This document shows, piece by piece, positions 43,928 to 53,370 of a stretch of DNA of 64,000 nucleotides. The DNA lies in assembly GCA_963766365.1 (NCBI GenBank), contig CAVXZK010000005.1, positions 62,001-126,000 of the forward strand. Reading direction: 5' to 3'. Within the stretch, counting starts at the first letter, position 1, and each line of letters opens with the position of its first letter. The translations under genes were made by a program, and so were the position numbers. Below the pieces are notes generated by a model. The model did no database searches, had not been told where the DNA came from, and was given only the letters and a program-made list of their open reading frames with translations. This stretch comes from JALORV01 sp963766365. Its GTDB lineage: Bacteria; Pseudomonadota; Gammaproteobacteria; Burkholderiales; Burkholderiaceae_F.

Positions 43928-45745
43928 TCAGCGCGCGGCCACGCGCGCGGTTTCGTCGATGTCGACGTACTTGAAGAAATCCCTAGCGAAGGGGTGCCGG
44001 CGGTAGCCGATCAGCCAGGGCTGTGACACGTCATTCGAGTAGCGGTGGCCATGAACCTTGTAGGGCATCCAGACTACAAACATGCGTTTCATTTCACGGA
44101 TGACCGCGTCGCGCTCCGGGCCGTCCGGCATTTGGCGCTGCCGGTCGTAGAGGCGGTCGTATTCGGGGCGAACGAATCGCGCGAAATTCGACGAGCCGAT
44201 GTTCTTGCTCCAGCCGAAGGCAAGAAAGTCGTCGGAGTCCGGCCGGGTCGCAGTGTTGCCGAGCAGCCAGATCATCAGCTTGCCGGCACGAGCATTGCGC
44301 AGGTTCTCCGGCCACTGATTCTGGTTGAACTTGACTTGCAATCCAAGAGCATCGAGTTGACGCTTCCACAGTTCGTTGAATGCACGATCCAATTGGCTGG
44401 ATTCCGTGGCAATCTCGAGCACCAGAGGCGTCCCATCGGGTTGTTCGCGCCAACCATCGCCGTCACGGTCGATGTAGCCGTAGGTGTCCAGCAACGCCTT
44501 TGCGCGGGCCCGATCGAAGGTGCTCATCTCGCTGGTGAACGAAGGGTCGTAACCCGACGTCATTGGCGGAACCTGTGACTGCGCCGGGATCATCGAGCCG
44601 CGACGGATCAGCCGGATTTCCTCGTCAATGTTGTATCCAAGCGCTATCGCTCGCCGCAGCGCCACCTTTTCAGGCGAGTAACCGCCGACGACTGGGTTGT
44701 CCATGTTGAAGAACGTAATAGCGACGTCCGGGTTGAGGACACGTTCGAGCTGAATGTTGCGCTTTTCCAGCGCCGGCGCGATCTTGCCGTTGGGTGCCGC
44801 CAGGGTAACGAACTCCAGCGGCACATTGACCGTGTCTTGTTGCGCGTTCAGGAAGGAAAGCCAACGGGGCTGACTCTCTTCGATAACCGATATCTCGACC
44901 CGATCGACCATCGGCAGCTTGCGTCCCTTGAGCTTCGCGAGAATCGCCTTGCCCTGCTTGTCATCCGGCGCCGGTTGGGCGTCGTAGAACTCGTCCCGAA
45001 AGCCGGGGTTGCGTTCGAGCACGATGCTCGACGCCCGCTTCCAGCCGGCGAGCCGGAACGGGCCGGTTCCCACCGGCCTGCCCATGATGTCCTTGTCATA
45101 GGCCTCGACGACTTCACGGGCAACAGCGCCAAACGGGCGCGCATCGGCCAGCAGTTCCGCGAAGCGCGGATTCGGCTCGTCGAGTCTTATCCGCAGCGTG
45201 TAGCGGTCGAGCGTGCGCAGGCCCTCGATTTCCTGGTCATAGTCGAACCTGGCGCCCGGCTGCTGCGACTGCTTGCGCAGTTCAGCCAGGCCGGTGATCT
45301 GGGTGGACTCCAGCGTGGACCAGAGCGGGCTCTTCCACTTCGGATCGGCCACGCGCTTTGCCTGATAGACGTAGTCCTGGGCGACGAGTTCGCGCCTCTT
45401 CCCGTTGAAGACGGGGTCATCCTGGAAGTGAATGCCCGGCTTGATGCGAATCGTGAATTCTCGAAAGTCGGCCGATACCTCCGGCATGGCCTGCGCCGTT
45501 CGCGGCCGCAGCACGGGCGGCCGTGCAAGAAAGTCGTACTGCAGCGGCGGCTCGAAGACGTGCGAAACGACGTAGTTGGAATACAGATCGTTGATCTGTG
45601 CGGGATCAAAGCCGGTCTCTGCCGCGTTGAATGCCCAGCGAAACGTCTTCGGCGTTGCGGCATTCTTGGTCGGAGCATTCGCTGTGGCTCCGACCTGCGG
45701 AAGTGCGCCAAGCACGGTCGCCTTCAGAAGAGCTCGTCGCTTCAC
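43928..45745 (-). CDS. Peptide-type ABC transporter substrate-binding protein, copy 2
   Basis: 605 residues. The start is GTG 45745, which overlaps the stop of copy 3 as GTGA and gives the signal MKRRALLKATVLGALPQVGATA, twin-arginine type; a longer in-frame reading to 46132 runs through copy 3 and was rejected. ETGFDPAQINDLYSNYVVSH marks the mature start and YIDRDGDGWREQPDGTP the shared DxDxDG segment. Same family and length as its neighbours but clearly diverged, so the set is old rather than a recent duplication. Confidence 0.88.
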   Translation of the reverse strand: MKRRALLKATVLGALPQVGATANAPTKNAATPKTFRWAFNAAETGFDPAQINDLYSNYVVSHVFEPPLQYDFLARPPVLRPRTAQAMPEVSADFREFTIRIKPGIHFQDDPVFNGKRRELVAQDYVYQAKRVADPKWKSPLWSTLESTQITGLAELRKQSQQPGARFDYDQEIEGLRTLDRYTLRIRLDEPNPRFAELLADARPFGAVAREVVEAYDKDIMGRPVGTGPFRLAGWKRASSIVLERNPGFRDEFYDAQPAPDDKQGKAILAKLKGRKLPMVDRVEISVIEESQPRWLSFLNAQQDTVNVPLEFVTLAAPNGKIAPALEKRNIQLERVLNPDVAITFFNMDNPVVGGYSPEKVALRRAIALGYNIDEEIRLIRRGSMIPAQSQVPPMTSGYDPSFTSEMSTFDRARAKALLDTYGYIDRDGDGWREQPDGTPLVLEIATESSQLDRAFNELWKRQLDALGLQVKFNQNQWPENLRNARAGKLMIWLLGNTATRPDSDDFLAFGWSKNIGSSNFARFVRPEYDRLYDRQRQMPDGPERDAVIREMKRMFVVWMPYKVHGHRYSNDVSQPWLIGYRRHPFARDFFKYVDIDETARVAAR

Positions 45746-47577
45746 TTGATCGCCTTCGCCTGCTGGACCACATCGATGTCGACGTACTGCCACCAGTCGA
45801 GCCAGTAGGGCGGACGCCGGAACCCCTCCAGCCAGGGCCACGCGAGATCCGTCAGGATGCGGTGCACGCCGTACTTGTACGGCGCGTAAGCGATGAGGAT
45901 GCGCTTGGCTTCCTCGAACATCGCCTCGCGCTCCGGGCCATCTGGCAGCGAACGCATCTGCGTATAGATCTCGTCGAAGCGCTTGTTCGAGAAGCGCGAG
46001 AAGTTCTGGCCGCCGGCATGAACCGTGGCGCCGCGGTCCAGCGAAGGCTGGCCATCCGCGCCGGCTGCCGAAGTCCCGAGATTCCAGACCTGCAGCTTGC
46101 CGGCGCGCGCGTTGCGCAGGTTCTCGGGCCACTTTGCGGACTTGAACTCGATACGGATGCCCAGCGCCGCGAGGTCCTTGCGCCGCAGTTCATCACGCTG
46201 GCGCGATCGCTGGTCCGGACTGGTGGCCCATTGCAGTACGAGTGGGCTGCCTTCCGGCTGCTCGCGCCAGCCGTCGCCGTCGCGATCGACGTAGCCGAAC
46301 GTGTCGAGCAGTGCCTTGGCCCGTGGCAAGTCGTATTGGCTGTTTTCGGAAACGAACTTCGGCGAATAGCCAACGGTATTCGGCACGAGCGGTGACTGTG
46401 CTGGAACCGCCTGGCCGCGCCAGTACAGGCGAACCTCCTGGTCGAGGTTGATGCCGAGGTTGATCGCGCGACGCAGGGCGACCTTCTCCGGCTCATAGCC
46501 ACCGATCACCGGGTCCTGCATGTTGAAGTAGACGAACGAGACATCGGACGCCAGCGTGCGCCACATCTTGACGCCCTGTCGCTCCAGGTTGGGAGCAAGT
46601 CTTCCGTTGGGTGCTGCGACGTTGACGAAATCGAATGGCAGCAGGTACATCAGGTCCTGCTGCCGGTTGAGAAACGACAGCCAGCGCGGCTGCACTTCGT
46701 CGATGATCGAGATGACGACCCGATCAATCATCGGCAGTTTGCGCCCTTTGAACTTGGCCAGCAGCGCCTGTCCCTCGGCGTCGTCCGCATTCGGTTGGCA
46801 GTCGTAGCGAACCTCCCGATACGTAGGATTCCGCTCGAGCACGATCTTCGACGAGCGTCGCCACTCCGTCAGCCGAAACGGGCCCGTGCCGACCGGCTTC
46901 TCCATCGTCTTGTCGCCGTAAAACTCGACCACCTCGCGCGCGACAGCGCCGAACAGGTCGCCGGTCGCGAGAATCTGGATGAAACGAGGCAGCGGTGCTT
47001 CGAACCGGAACTGGATCGTGTAGCGGTCCAGGGCACGCAACCCTTCCAGCGGCGTGTTGTAGTCAAAAGGGGTCTTGTCCTTGAGCGCACGCTCGCGCAG
47101 CGGTGCAATCCCGACGAACCTCAACTCGGCCAGCGTGGCATACACGGGAGACTTCCAGCGGGGATCGAAGAACCGCTTGAACGAGTAGACGTAATCCTCG
47201 GCCACCAGTTCGCGCGTCCTGCCATTGAAGACCGGGTCATCCTGGAAGTGGATGCCCGGCTTCACCCGCACGACGTAAGTGCGGAAGTCATCCGATACCT
47301 CGGGCATCGCTGCCGCGGTGCACGGCCGGATCTTGAAGGGGCGGGCAAGGTGATCGTAGTTGTAGAGCCCTTCGAAGATGTTGGAGGCAACGATCCGCGA
47401 GTAGATGTCGTTGATCTGCGCCGGATCGAACCCGGTCTCCGCGACTTCGAACGGATAGCGCAGTTCCTTGATCCCATCCTTCGGTTGCTGGGCCAGAACA
47501 CTCGCCGGCAAGCCCAGCGAGGCGAGCGCCACAGCCTTCAGCACCTCGCGACGTTGCGGGGAATCCGGCGTTGTCAT
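45742..47577 (-). CDS. Peptide-type ABC transporter substrate-binding protein, copy 3
   Basis: 611 residues from ATG 47577. Signal region QRREVLKAVALASLGLPAS with twin arginine and a probable cut after VLAQ. ETGFDPAQINDIYSRIVASN and YVDRDGDGWREQPEG match the paralogues. The C-terminal part differs most, including an insert with TSAAGADGQPSLDRG before the final lobe. It begins four bases after the stop of copy 4, so all four are read from one promoter upstream of 49411. Confidence 0.88.
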   Translation of the reverse strand: MTTPDSPQRREVLKAVALASLGLPASVLAQQPKDGIKELRYPFEVAETGFDPAQINDIYSRIVASNIFEGLYNYDHLARPFKIRPCTAAAMPEVSDDFRTYVVRVKPGIHFQDDPVFNGRTRELVAEDYVYSFKRFFDPRWKSPVYATLAELRFVGIAPLRERALKDKTPFDYNTPLEGLRALDRYTIQFRFEAPLPRFIQILATGDLFGAVAREVVEFYGDKTMEKPVGTGPFRLTEWRRSSKIVLERNPTYREVRYDCQPNADDAEGQALLAKFKGRKLPMIDRVVISIIDEVQPRWLSFLNRQQDLMYLLPFDFVNVAAPNGRLAPNLERQGVKMWRTLASDVSFVYFNMQDPVIGGYEPEKVALRRAINLGINLDQEVRLYWRGQAVPAQSPLVPNTVGYSPKFVSENSQYDLPRAKALLDTFGYVDRDGDGWREQPEGSPLVLQWATSPDQRSRQRDELRRKDLAALGIRIEFKSAKWPENLRNARAGKLQVWNLGTSAAGADGQPSLDRGATVHAGGQNFSRFSNKRFDEIYTQMRSLPDGPEREAMFEEAKRILIAYAPYKYGVHRILTDLAWPWLEGFRRPPYWLDWWQYVDIDVVQQAKAIK

Positions 47578-47581
47578 CGGT

Positions 47582-49411
47582 TCAGGCCTTCTGGCTCGGG
47601 TCAATGTCGACGTACTTCCAGAAGTCACGCACAAAGATGTTGCGGCGGGCTCCGACTACCCACGGATGCGCCAGGTCGGTGAAGTAGCGGTGTACATGCG
47701 CCTTATAGGGCATGTAGGCGATCATCAGCTTCTTGGCTTCTTCCATCGCCGCGGCGCGCTGCGGACCGTCGGGCAGCACCCGTTGCTGCTGGTAGAGCCG
47801 GTTGAAGGCTGGCAGGTCGAAGCGCGCGTGGTTCGCCTGGCCCCGGTTCGGTCCGTAGCCCAGCGCGAGAAAGGTGTCCGCATCGGGCGCCGCCGCGGAC
47901 CACCCCACGCCCCACATCATCAGCTTGCCCGCGCGTGAGGCCTTCAGGTTTTCGGGCCACTTGGCAAACCGGAACTCCATGCGGATGCCGAGCGCGGTCA
48001 TGTTCTTGCGCCAGAGCTCGATCAGCTGCCGGCTCTGCTGGTCCGGCTGGGTCGAATACTCGAGAGTCAGCGGGGACCCGTCGGGCTGCTCGCGCCAGCC
48101 GTCGCCGTCGCGATCGACATAGCCGTACAGGTCGAGCAGTGCCTTGGCGCGCGCCGGGTCGTACAAGCTCATCTCACTGCGAAACGCCGGGTCGTAGCCC
48201 CAGGTCTGCGGCCCGATCGGCGATTGCGCCGGGATCGCCTGGTTGCGACGCGCCAGCCGGATCTCCTGGTCGACATCGACCCCGAGCGCGATGGCGCGGC
48301 GCAGCGCGACCTTGTCCGGCGTGTATCCGCCAACGACCGGGTTCTCCATCGCGAAGTACGAGAGCGAGACGTCGGCCCTCGGGTAGCGGTCCATCTGGAT
48401 GCCGAGGCGCCTGAGGTTCGGTGCCAGCGTGTTGTTCGGGATCGCCTGGTTGGCGAAGTCGGTCGGCAGCTCCTCGAGAAAGTCGTGCTGGCCGTTCAGG
48501 AATGCCAGCCAGCGCGGCTGGTTCTCGTCGATGATCGTGACCTCGACGCGATCGATCATCGGCAGTCGGCGCCCCTGCAGTCTTGCGACGCTTGGAGCCA
48601 GGTCCAGATCGCCGTCGGGCGCGGCCTCGCGGTAGCGCACTTCGCGGTAGTCGGGATTTCGCTCGAGGACGATCTTCGAGGAGCGCTTCCACGAGGTGAG
48701 CCGGTACGGACCAGTGCCGACCGGATGTTCCATCACCTTTTCGCCGTAAGCTTCGACGACCTCGCGCGCGACCGCCCCGACAAGCGAGGGGTCGGCCAGG
48801 TAGTAGACGAAACGCGGCTGGGGCTCGGCAAAGCGCAGTTCAAAGGTATAGCGATCGAGCACGCGCAGGCCGGCGACATCGCGGTCGTAATCAAACGGCT
48901 GGCGGCTGCGCAGCGCTTCCTGGCGCAACTCCGACAGGCCGAGGATGGTCGAGCTCTCGAGGACGTAGACGCGCGGGCTCTTCCAGCGAGGATCGTAGTA
49001 GCGCTTGATCGAATAGACGTAGTCGGCCGCGACCAGCTCGCGCGGCTTGCCGTTGAACGCCGGATCTTTCGCGAAGTGGATGCCGGGGCGCAGCTTCACG
49101 ACGATGCGCCGGAAATCGTCGTCCACCATCGGCATTGCCGCGGCCGTGTTCGGACGCAGCACGAAGGGCCGCTCGAGGTAAGCGAATTCGAAAGGTGCCT
49201 CAAAGATATTGGCGTTCAGGGTGCTCGAATAAAGGTCCTGCACCTGCGCCGGATCAAACCCGGATTCGGCGACGCGAAACGCATAGCGCAGGACCCTCGA
49301 TTCGTCAGCGCTCTGCGCCCGGCTGCTCGCCGGCGGCGCCGCCAGGGCGATCGGCGATGCCACCATGGCTTGGGCAAGGGCGCGGCGGCTTTTCGAGACG
49401 TCGTCGTGCAT
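47582..49411 (-). CDS. Peptide-type ABC transporter substrate-binding protein, copy 4
   Basis: 609 residues from ATG 49411. SKSRRALAQAMVASPIALAA is a twin-arginine-like export signal with a likely cut near SSRAQS. ESGFDPAQVQDLYSSTLNAN and YVDRDGDGWREQPDGSP match the other copies. First gene of the binding-protein operon, divergent from permease 1 with 118 bases between. No strong Shine-Dalgarno is seen; an in-frame start at 49492 is possible but would spoil the signal peptide. Confidence 0.88.
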   Translation of the reverse strand: MHDDVSKSRRALAQAMVASPIALAAPPASSRAQSADESRVLRYAFRVAESGFDPAQVQDLYSSTLNANIFEAPFEFAYLERPFVLRPNTAAAMPMVDDDFRRIVVKLRPGIHFAKDPAFNGKPRELVAADYVYSIKRYYDPRWKSPRVYVLESSTILGLSELRQEALRSRQPFDYDRDVAGLRVLDRYTFELRFAEPQPRFVYYLADPSLVGAVAREVVEAYGEKVMEHPVGTGPYRLTSWKRSSKIVLERNPDYREVRYREAAPDGDLDLAPSVARLQGRRLPMIDRVEVTIIDENQPRWLAFLNGQHDFLEELPTDFANQAIPNNTLAPNLRRLGIQMDRYPRADVSLSYFAMENPVVGGYTPDKVALRRAIALGVDVDQEIRLARRNQAIPAQSPIGPQTWGYDPAFRSEMSLYDPARAKALLDLYGYVDRDGDGWREQPDGSPLTLEYSTQPDQQSRQLIELWRKNMTALGIRMEFRFAKWPENLKASRAGKLMMWGVGWSAAAPDADTFLALGYGPNRGQANHARFDLPAFNRLYQQQRVLPDGPQRAAAMEEAKKLMIAYMPYKAHVHRYFTDLAHPWVVGARRNIFVRDFWKYVDIDPSQKA

Positions 49412-49529
49412 GCGGGTTCGAGGAGTAATTCCGCCAAATTGGAATACCGGGCGGTCATCGGCATAATCCGCGCTTTCGCGCGCAGTGGGCACGAGCGGGC
49501 GCGAACAACGACAGAAAGAACCGGCCCGC

Positions 49530-50468
49530 GTGGGCGCCTATATCTTACGCAGACTGTGGCAGATGATCCCGACGCTTGGCGGGGTCATCCTCTTTGTCTT
49601 CTTCCTGTTCAAATGGTTCGGCGGTGACCCGGCTGAAATTCTCGGCGGATTGCTCGCCACGCCGGAGCAGATCGAGGCGATCCGAACCCAGCTAGGGCTC
49701 AACGAGCCGTGGTACGTGCAGCTCGGGATCTTCGTGAAGTCCATTTTCACGTTCAACTGGGGCAACAGCTGGGCGACCAGCGAATCGGTGGCGAATATCT
49801 TCCGCACGAGACTGCCGGCGACGCTGACGGTGATGGTGCCGATCCTGATTCTTGAAACGGTGCTCGGCGTCGTCGCGGCGATGGCGGTCGCGTATGTGCG
49901 GGGATCGATCACCGACCGCTCGATCATGATCATCACGACCGTGATGCTGTCGATCTCATTCCTCGTTTACATCATTGTCGGTCAGTGGCTGTTTGGCTTC
50001 TATCTCGGCTGGTTCCCGGTGCAGGGGTGGAGCGACAGCTTCTGGACCAACCTGACGCACTATGCGGTGCTGCCGGTGCTGCTCGCGGTGTTTGTTTCGC
50101 TCGCCCCGAACACGCGGCTGTATCGCAGCTTCTTCCTCGACGAGATCAACCAGGACTATGTGCGCACCGCGCGGGCCAAGGGCGTCTCTGAAAACCGTGC
50201 GCTGTTCGTGCACGTGCTGCGCAACGCGATGATCCCGGTGCTGACCAACGTGGCGGTGCTGCTTCCGGGCATCTTCCTCGGGTCTTTCCTGATCGAGACG
50301 TTCTTCTCGATTCCCGGCCTCGGACGTGAGACCCTGCTGGCGGTCAATCGCAGCGACTATCCGGTGATCCAGGCTGTCACGGTCTATCTGGCCGCACTGA
50401 CGATGGTGATCAACCTCGGGGCCGATATGCTTTACAAGCTGGTCGATCCGCGCGTGGTGCTCAAGTGA
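49530..50468 (+). CDS. ABC transporter permease (DppB/OppB type)
   Basis: 312 residues from GTG 49530; a second in-frame GTG at 49485 would add 15 polar residues. YILRRLWQMIPTLGGVILFVF is the typical first helix of DppB permeases, and about six membrane segments are visible. The EAA-type loop DYVRTARAKGVSENRALFVHVLRNA contacts the ATPase. It forms the membrane channel with the next gene product. Confidence 0.92.
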   Translation: MGAYILRRLWQMIPTLGGVILFVFFLFKWFGGDPAEILGGLLATPEQIEAIRTQLGLNEPWYVQLGIFVKSIFTFNWGNSWATSESVANIFRTRLPATLTVMVPILILETVLGVVAAMAVAYVRGSITDRSIMIITTVMLSISFLVYIIVGQWLFGFYLGWFPVQGWSDSFWTNLTHYAVLPVLLAVFVSLAPNTRLYRSFFLDEINQDYVRTARAKGVSENRALFVHVLRNAMIPVLTNVAVLLPGIFLGSFLIETFFSIPGLGRETLLAVNRSDYPVIQAVTVYLAALTMVINLGADMLYKLVDPRVVLK

Positions 50469-50475
50469 GGCGCTC

Positions 50476-51528
50476 ATGACGTCCGTGGTCGAGGCCTATC
50501 AGGCGGCATCCTCCGAGCGGTCTGCGGGTGTCTGGGTGACTGCATGGCGGCGCCTGAAGAATGACCGCGTGGGCATGGCGTCCCTCGCGATCGTCGGCGG
50601 ATTCCTCGTCCTGGTCCTCGCCGCAGCCCTCGGCCTGGTCGCGAGCGACTGGCAGAAAGAGGTCGCCCTGCCCGATGCCCCGCCGTCGTTCGTCGGTCCG
50701 CGGATCGAGGCGGCCGGGGCCGACCCGGTTGCCAGCGTGATCGCGAAGGACGCCAAGCCGGTGGACCTGTCGGACATCGATCCGCTGGCGCCCAAGTACA
50801 AGGAGTGGGCCGAGCGCGCGGCCAAGATCCAGATCAGTGATCCGCCGCGTGCCGCGACGCTGCCGTTCGGGGCCGACCGCCTTGGACGGGACATCGTCGC
50901 GAAGGTCATCAAGGGTGCCGAGATCTCGATCTTCGTCGGCGTGTTCGCCGCGGTGCTGGCGACGCTGATCGGCACCCTGCTCGGGGCCCTCGGCGGGTAC
51001 GCCGGTGGCCGCATCGGCGACTTCCTGGAGTGGGTCTACAACGTCTTCACATCGATCCCCGGAATCCTGCTGATTTTCGCTTTCGCCGCCGTGCTTGGTC
51101 GCGGTATCGGTACGGTGATCCTGATTCTCGGCCTGGCGGGCTGGACCGGTATCTACCGCCTCGTGCGCGCCGAGTACATGAAGCACCGCACACGCGAGTA
51201 CGTGCGCGCCGCGGAAGCCATCGGCGCCACTCACTTTTCGCGCATGTTCGTGCACATCCTGCCGAACGTCAGCCACGTGGTGCTGGTGCAACTGTCGCTG
51301 CACGTCGTGTTCTTCATCAAGGCGGAGGTGATCCTGTCGTTCCTCGGGCTCGGTGTCCGTGTCGACCAGGTCTCCTGGGGCACGATGCTGTCGGAGGCCC
51401 AGGCTGAACTGGTGCTGGGGCACTGGTGGCAACTGGTCGCAACGACCGTGTCGATGGCGCTCTTCGTCACGGCGTTTTCGCTGCTGACCGATGCGCTGCG
51501 TGACGCGCTCGATCCAAAATTGAGGTAG
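50476..51528 (+). CDS. ABC transporter permease (DppC/OppC type)
   Basis: 350 residues, slightly long for DppC because of a periplasmic insert of about 50 residues after the first helix (WQKEVALPDAPPSFVGP onward). LPFGADRLGRDIVAKVIKGAEIS is the conserved start of the transport domain and EYVRAAEAIGATHFSRMFVHILPN the EAA loop. About six membrane segments. Starts seven bases after permease 1. Confidence 0.92.
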   Translation: MTSVVEAYQAASSERSAGVWVTAWRRLKNDRVGMASLAIVGGFLVLVLAAALGLVASDWQKEVALPDAPPSFVGPRIEAAGADPVASVIAKDAKPVDLSDIDPLAPKYKEWAERAAKIQISDPPRAATLPFGADRLGRDIVAKVIKGAEISIFVGVFAAVLATLIGTLLGALGGYAGGRIGDFLEWVYNVFTSIPGILLIFAFAAVLGRGIGTVILILGLAGWTGIYRLVRAEYMKHRTREYVRAAEAIGATHFSRMFVHILPNVSHVVLVQLSLHVVFFIKAEVILSFLGLGVRVDQVSWGTMLSEAQAELVLGHWWQLVATTVSMALFVTAFSLLTDALRDALDPKLR

Positions 51529-51529
51529 G

Positions 51530-51598
51530 TGGGCAAAAGTGCAAACCTACTTTTGCCCAATTGAGTCGGAAAAAATCGCTGGCGGAGCCAGACGATTT
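51530..51598 (+). terminator. Two tandem hairpins between permease 2 and the ATPase gene
   Basis: The first pairs TGGGCAAAAGT (51530-51540) with ACTTTTGCCCA (51549-51559). The second pairs AAATCG-CTGGC (51573-51583) with GCCAG-A-CGATTT (51587-51598), one bulged A, and is followed by CTTTC. Both sit in the 114-base gap of what otherwise looks like one operon. Partial termination or mRNA 3'-end protection is inferred. Confidence 0.55.
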
Positions 51599-51642
51599 CT
51601 TTCATCACAACGGCACGCAAATTCCAGGGTGGTAGCCGGACG

Positions 51643-53343
51643 ATGAGCAACCTGATCTCCGTGCAGGATCTGCGGGTGTCTTTCCGCCTGGGCAAGCATC
51701 GCATCGCCGAGGCCGTGCGCGGCGTCAGCTTCGACGTTCCGGAGAACGCGACGGTCGCGCTGGTGGGCGAGTCAGGTTCCGGCAAGAGCGTGTCGGCGAT
51801 GTCGATGGTCCGCCTGCTGCCGGAAAACGCGATCGTTGGGGCCGCGAGCCGGGTCGAGTTCGGCGGCCGCAACCTGCTGGCCGAGCCGATCGATTCGCTG
51901 CGCGCGATTCGCGGCAAGGACATCTCGGTGGTGTTCCAGGAACCCATGTCGTCGCTGAACCCGGTGTTCACGGTTGGCTGGCAGATCGCGGAAGTCCTGC
52001 AGATGCACATGGGGCTGTCGCGCCGACAGGTCAGCGATCGAGTGATCGAGCTGATGAACGAAGTCGGTATTCCCGAGCCGAAGTCGCGCGTTGACGCCTA
52101 TCCCCACGAGCTCTCCGGCGGCCAGCAGCAGCGCGTGATGATCGCCATGGCGATCGCGTGCGAGCCCAAGCTGCTGATCGCCGACGAGCCGACCACGGCG
52201 CTCGACGTCACGGTGCAGCGGCAGATCCTCGAACTGATCAAGCGGCTGCAGGACATGCACCGCATGAGCGTGCTGTTCATCAGCCACGATCTCGGGCTGG
52301 TGGGTGAGATCGCCGATCACGTGGTGGTGATGCGCGACGGCGTGGTGCGCGAGAAGGGCCGGGTGGCTGAGATCTTCGAGGCGCCGAAGGATGCCTACAC
52401 CAAGGCGCTGCTTATGTGCCGCCCGCGGCTGGATGTCAAGCCGAAGCGGCTTCCGGTCATCGATGACTTCATGCAGGGCAAGCCGGAGTCGCAGATCATC
52501 GTGACCGAACCGCGCATCGCACGTGCGAGCGCGCCGACCCCGCTGGTCGAGGCCAAGGGGTTGCGCAAGGAATACCGGCTGAAGACGGGGCTCTTCGCGC
52601 GCAAGACGATCGAGGCGGTCAAGGATGCGAGTTTTGCGCTCTATCCTGGTCGGACCTTAGGGGTGGTGGGCGAGTCGGGCTCGGGCAAGACCACCGTCGG
52701 CATGCTGCTGATGCGGCTGGTGGATGCCACCGCTGGCCAGGTGCTTTACCAGGGCAAGGATCTGCTGACCCTGTCGGATGCCGAGATGATGGCGTACCGA
52801 CGCAAGATCCAGATCATCTTCCAGAATCCCTACGCCAGCCTCAATCCGCGCTTCACCGTCGGCCAGATTTTGGCCGAGCCGATGAAGATCCATGGCATCG
52901 GCGACGACGACAACGACCGCTTCGAGCGGGCGATGGCGCTGGCGAGCCGGGTCGGGCTGGCGCCGGACAGCATCTACAAGTATCCGCATGAGTTCTCCGG
53001 CGGCCAGCGCCAGCGCATCGCGATCGCGCGTTGCCTGACCATGAAGCCGGACGTGATGATCTGCGACGAGTCGGTTTCGGCGCTGGATGTCTCGGTCCAG
53101 GCGACCGTGCTCAACCTGCTGCTCGATCTGCAGGATGAGTTCGGCATGACGTATATCTTCATCAGCCACGATCTCGCGGTGGTCAAATACATGGCCGACG
53201 ACATGCTGGTGATGAGCGAAGGCGCGATCGTCGAGCGGGGAAGTTCAGACGCCATTTATGCCGACCCCCAGCACGACTACACTCGAAAGCTGCTGTCGGC
53301 CATCCCGCGCGGTTACTCGCCGCGAGCGCAACGCGCCGCATAG
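51643..53343 (+). CDS. Fused dual ABC ATPase (DppD-DppF type)
   Basis: 566 residues with two complete ATPase domains. Domain 1 (about residues 1-265): Walker A GESGSGKSV, signature LSGGQQQR, Walker B LLIADEPTTALD. Domain 2 (about 300-566): Walker A GESGSGKTTVG, signature FSGGQRQR, Walker B VMICDESVSALD. A linker of about 35 residues joins them. It powers the importer formed by the two permeases upstream. Fused double ATPases of this kind are also found in YejF and GsiA systems. Confidence 0.94.
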   Translation: MSNLISVQDLRVSFRLGKHRIAEAVRGVSFDVPENATVALVGESGSGKSVSAMSMVRLLPENAIVGAASRVEFGGRNLLAEPIDSLRAIRGKDISVVFQEPMSSLNPVFTVGWQIAEVLQMHMGLSRRQVSDRVIELMNEVGIPEPKSRVDAYPHELSGGQQQRVMIAMAIACEPKLLIADEPTTALDVTVQRQILELIKRLQDMHRMSVLFISHDLGLVGEIADHVVVMRDGVVREKGRVAEIFEAPKDAYTKALLMCRPRLDVKPKRLPVIDDFMQGKPESQIIVTEPRIARASAPTPLVEAKGLRKEYRLKTGLFARKTIEAVKDASFALYPGRTLGVVGESGSGKTTVGMLLMRLVDATAGQVLYQGKDLLTLSDAEMMAYRRKIQIIFQNPYASLNPRFTVGQILAEPMKIHGIGDDDNDRFERAMALASRVGLAPDSIYKYPHEFSGGQRQRIAIARCLTMKPDVMICDESVSALDVSVQATVLNLLLDLQDEFGMTYIFISHDLAVVKYMADDMLVMSEGAIVERGSSDAIYADPQHDYTRKLLSAIPRGYSPRAQRAA

Positions 53344-53370
53344 GTTTCTTCGCGCACGATCGATCCTGCC

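Noticed and set aside
45746..46132. Extended N-terminus for binding protein copy 2
   Set aside because: It would overlap copy 3 by nearly 400 bases and remove the signal peptide from the N-terminus.
50208..50217. GTGCACGTGC inside permease 1, resembling the repeat arm
   Set aside because: It encodes a normal stretch of the EAA loop region and has no partner arm or inner stem nearby.
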